Below, piece by piece: positions 45,389 to 48,091 of a DNA stretch of 48,091 nt. A program made the position numbers and the translations under genes. The first letter of the stretch is position 1. Each line of letters starts with the position of its first letter. This stretch comes from Cohnella nanjingensis (GTDB taxonomy: Bacteria; Bacillota; Bacilli; Paenibacillales; Paenibacillaceae), in NCBI RefSeq assembly GCF_014212125.1, contig NZ_JACJVP010000002.1:1-48091 (forward strand), read 5' to 3'. The notes under the pieces were generated by a model that was not told the DNA's origin, ran no database searches, and saw nothing but the letters and a program-made list of their open reading frames with translations.

Positions 45389-45865
45389 ATGAGCGAAAAG
45401 GAAGTCCTTCTGACCCCGGACGGGTTGAAGAAGCTCGAAGAGGAGCTCGAGAACCTGAAGTCCGTCAAGCGCCGGGAAGTGGCGGAACGGATTAAGGTCG
45501 CGATCGGATACGGCGATATCAGCGAGAACTCGGAATACGAGGATGCGAAGAACGAACAGGCATTCATCGAAGGACGCATCATCACCCTCGAGAAGATGCT
45601 CCGCAACGCCCGCATTATCAACAATGACGAGATCGATCTCGATACGGTCAGCATCGGCTCCACCGTCGTCGTAGAAGACAAGGAGTTCGACGAGATCGTT
45701 GAATATACGATTGTCGGCACCGCCGAATCGGACCCGCTGAAGAACAAGATCTCGAACGAAAGCCCCGTCGGCCGCGCCATTATCGGCAAGAAGAAGGGCG
45801 CGCTCGTCGAAGTAAGCGTTCCCGCGGGCATCATTCAATACAAGATCGTCGATATCAAAAAGTAA
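45389..45865 (+). CDS. greA: Transcription elongation factor GreA
   Basis: A 158-residue protein with the N-terminal coiled coil ([20 protein letters not shown]), the acidic tip [20 protein letters not shown] and the FKBP-like C-terminal domain ([17 protein letters not shown]). It enters the RNA polymerase secondary channel to restart backtracked complexes. AGGAGAT precedes the ATG. Confidence 0.96.
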   Translation: MSEKEVLLTPDGLKKLEEELENLKSVKRREVAERIKVAIGYGDISENSEYEDAKNEQAFIEGRIITLEKMLRNARIINNDEIDLDTVSIGSTVVVEDKEFDEIVEYTIVGTAESDPLKNKISNESPVGRAIIGKKKGALVEVSVPAGIIQYKIVDIKK

Positions 45866-45912
45866 ACGGATGGCGCGGGGGCTCAAAGCCTCGACACCTC
45901 CTCCATCGGCCG

Positions 45913-45938
45913 AAAAAGCTTCCTCCGGAAGCTTTTTT
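45913..45938 (+). terminator. Terminator after greA
   Basis: AAAAAGCTTCC (45913-45923), loop TCC, GGAAGCTTTTT (45927-45937) and a further T: a textbook terminator. Confidence 0.93.
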
Positions 45939-45996
45939 GAATGATTCGGAGCGTATTGCCCTTGGCCTCGCCCAACGGGATCCGTATCCTCTACAT

Positions 45997-47588
<1,592 letters not shown>

Positions 47589-47616
47589 CAATAGAAGTGC
47601 ATTGTACGAGGAAGAG

Positions 47617-47652
47617 CGGGAGGCCGGAAGTCGATCCGGTCTCCCGTTTTTT
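47617..47652 (+). terminator. Terminator after lysS
   Basis: CGGGAGGCCGGA (47617-47628) pairs with TCCGGTCTCCCG (47635-47646), with one mismatch position, followed by six T residues. Confidence 0.92.
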
Positions 47653-47668
47653 CCCTCGTCTTAAATGG

Positions 47669-47698
47669 TTGACGGGGATTGTCCGGACGTGGTACATT
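47669..47698 (+). promoter_or_regulatory. rRNA operon promoter P1
   Basis: TTGACG (47669-47674), 18 bases, TACATT (47693-47698), about 370 bases before 16S. Confidence 0.6.
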
Positions 47699-47775
47699 GT
47701 ACTTCCGCCGTTGAGCGGGTGTCGCCGAGCAGGCGGTAACGGCAAAAGAGAATGCAACCTTCCAGAAATTACAGG

Positions 47776-47805
47776 TTGCCATCGCCTAGCCGGACATGAT
47801 ATATT
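47776..47805 (+). promoter_or_regulatory. rRNA operon promoter P2
   Basis: TTGCCA (47776-47781), 18 bases, TATATT (47800-47805) with TGA before it (extended -10). Tandem promoters about 100 bases apart are usual for Bacillus rrn operons. Confidence 0.65.
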
Positions 47806-47860
47806 AATCAAGTCGCCGCTGAGAGGCCAGGCAAGAACGAGGCCGAGAGCGAAGACAAGA

Positions 47861-47880
47861 TTGCTCCTTGAAAACTGAAC
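47861..47880 (+). promoter_or_regulatory. rrn leader boxA-like antitermination region
   Basis: TTGCTCCTTGAAAACTGAAC matches the conserved TGCTCTTTGAAAACTGAAC element of Bacillus rrn leaders. Confidence 0.6.
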
Positions 47881-48015
47881 ATCGAGCGTAAGAAACGTCG
47901 GGTTTCGACAGTCGTGCTTGCACGACGGAGAAGCCGGACGCTAACGGACCCTGTCGCCTTCGGGTGACGGACAACGATTTAAAACAACGAATGAGCCATC
48001 GAGGTTCTTCAAACC

Positions 48016-48066
48016 GTCCGTATCAGCTCTCACACTTCCTCCGGAAGTGCTGCCGCTGAAACGGAC
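48016..48066 (+). other. rRNA leader processing stem
   Basis: GTCCGTATCAGC (48016-48027) pairs with GCTGAAACGGAC (48055-48066), one A-A mismatch, enclosing CACTTCC/GGAAGTG. It lies directly before 16S and is probably part of the precursor structure. Confidence 0.5.
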
Positions 48067-48067
48067 C

Positions 48068-48091
48068 TTTATGGAGAGTTTGATCCTGGCT
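48068..48091 (+). rRNA. 16S ribosomal RNA, 5' end (partial)
   Basis: TTTATGGAGAGTTTGATCCT is the universal 16S 5' end (the 27F primer site). Only about 24 bases lie in the window. Confidence 0.93.

Overview
The window is GC-rich Bacillota DNA with strong AGGAGG-type ribosome binding sites, many TTG/GTG starts and sporulation genes. The synteny is that of the Bacillus subtilis mazG-yabO-yabP-yabQ-divIC-yabR-spoIIE-yabS-yabT-tilS-hpt-ftsH-coaX-hslO-yacD-cysK-pab/fol-dus-greA-lysS-rrn region. High GC, hup beside mazG, and nadABC before coaX suggest a member of Paenibacillaceae (Paenibacillus/Cohnella type). That placement is inference from content and order, not from a search.

Layout. 1-2.5 kb: end of a SpoVB-like flippase, mazG, hup, rqcP. 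2.5-9.5 kb: accessory block splitting rqcP from yabP (lipoprotein, a broken gene, two serine hydrolases, a three-gene ABC-2 exporter, an AlkD-type glycosylase). 9.7-15.5 kb: yabP-yabQ, divIC, yabR, a lipoprotein cyclophilin on the opposite strand, spoIIE. 15.6-21.0 kb: second accessory block (unknown basic protein, WYL regulator divergent from an SDR, a 7-unit 52-bp tandem repeat, an ECF41 sigma factor with its carboxymuconolactone decarboxylase partner). 21.2-27.0 kb: yabS, yabT, tilS, hpt, ftsH. 27.2-29.3 kb, minus strand: ferredoxin and an ECF sigma/anti-sigma pair. 29.9-37.1 kb: nadA-nadB-nadC-coaX-hslO-ppiC, then cysK. 37.4-39.0 kb: two minus-strand genes. 39.2-45.1 kb: pabB-pabA-pabC-folP-folB-folK-dusB. 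45.1-48.1 kb: greA, lysS and the 5' end of an rRNA operon with tandem promoters.

How the genes work together. SpoIIE, YabP, YabQ, YabS and YabT belong to sporulation; DivIC to division; MazG, RqcP, TilS, Hpt, FtsH, HslO and LysS to housekeeping and quality control. NadABC makes NAD precursors, CoaX makes CoA, CysK makes cysteine, and the pab/fol run makes dihydrofolate intermediates. Both accessory blocks and both sigma-factor loci are self-contained modules dropped between conserved neighbours.

The most unusual feature is a roughly 102-bp two-hairpin element in several intergenic regions: antisense in the yabR leader, two tandem copies before nadA, three tandem copies after cysK, one before pabB, and a decayed copy before lysS. 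Its first stem changes sequence between copies while keeping its pairing, and its loop is conserved, so selection on an RNA (or cruciform) structure is plausible.
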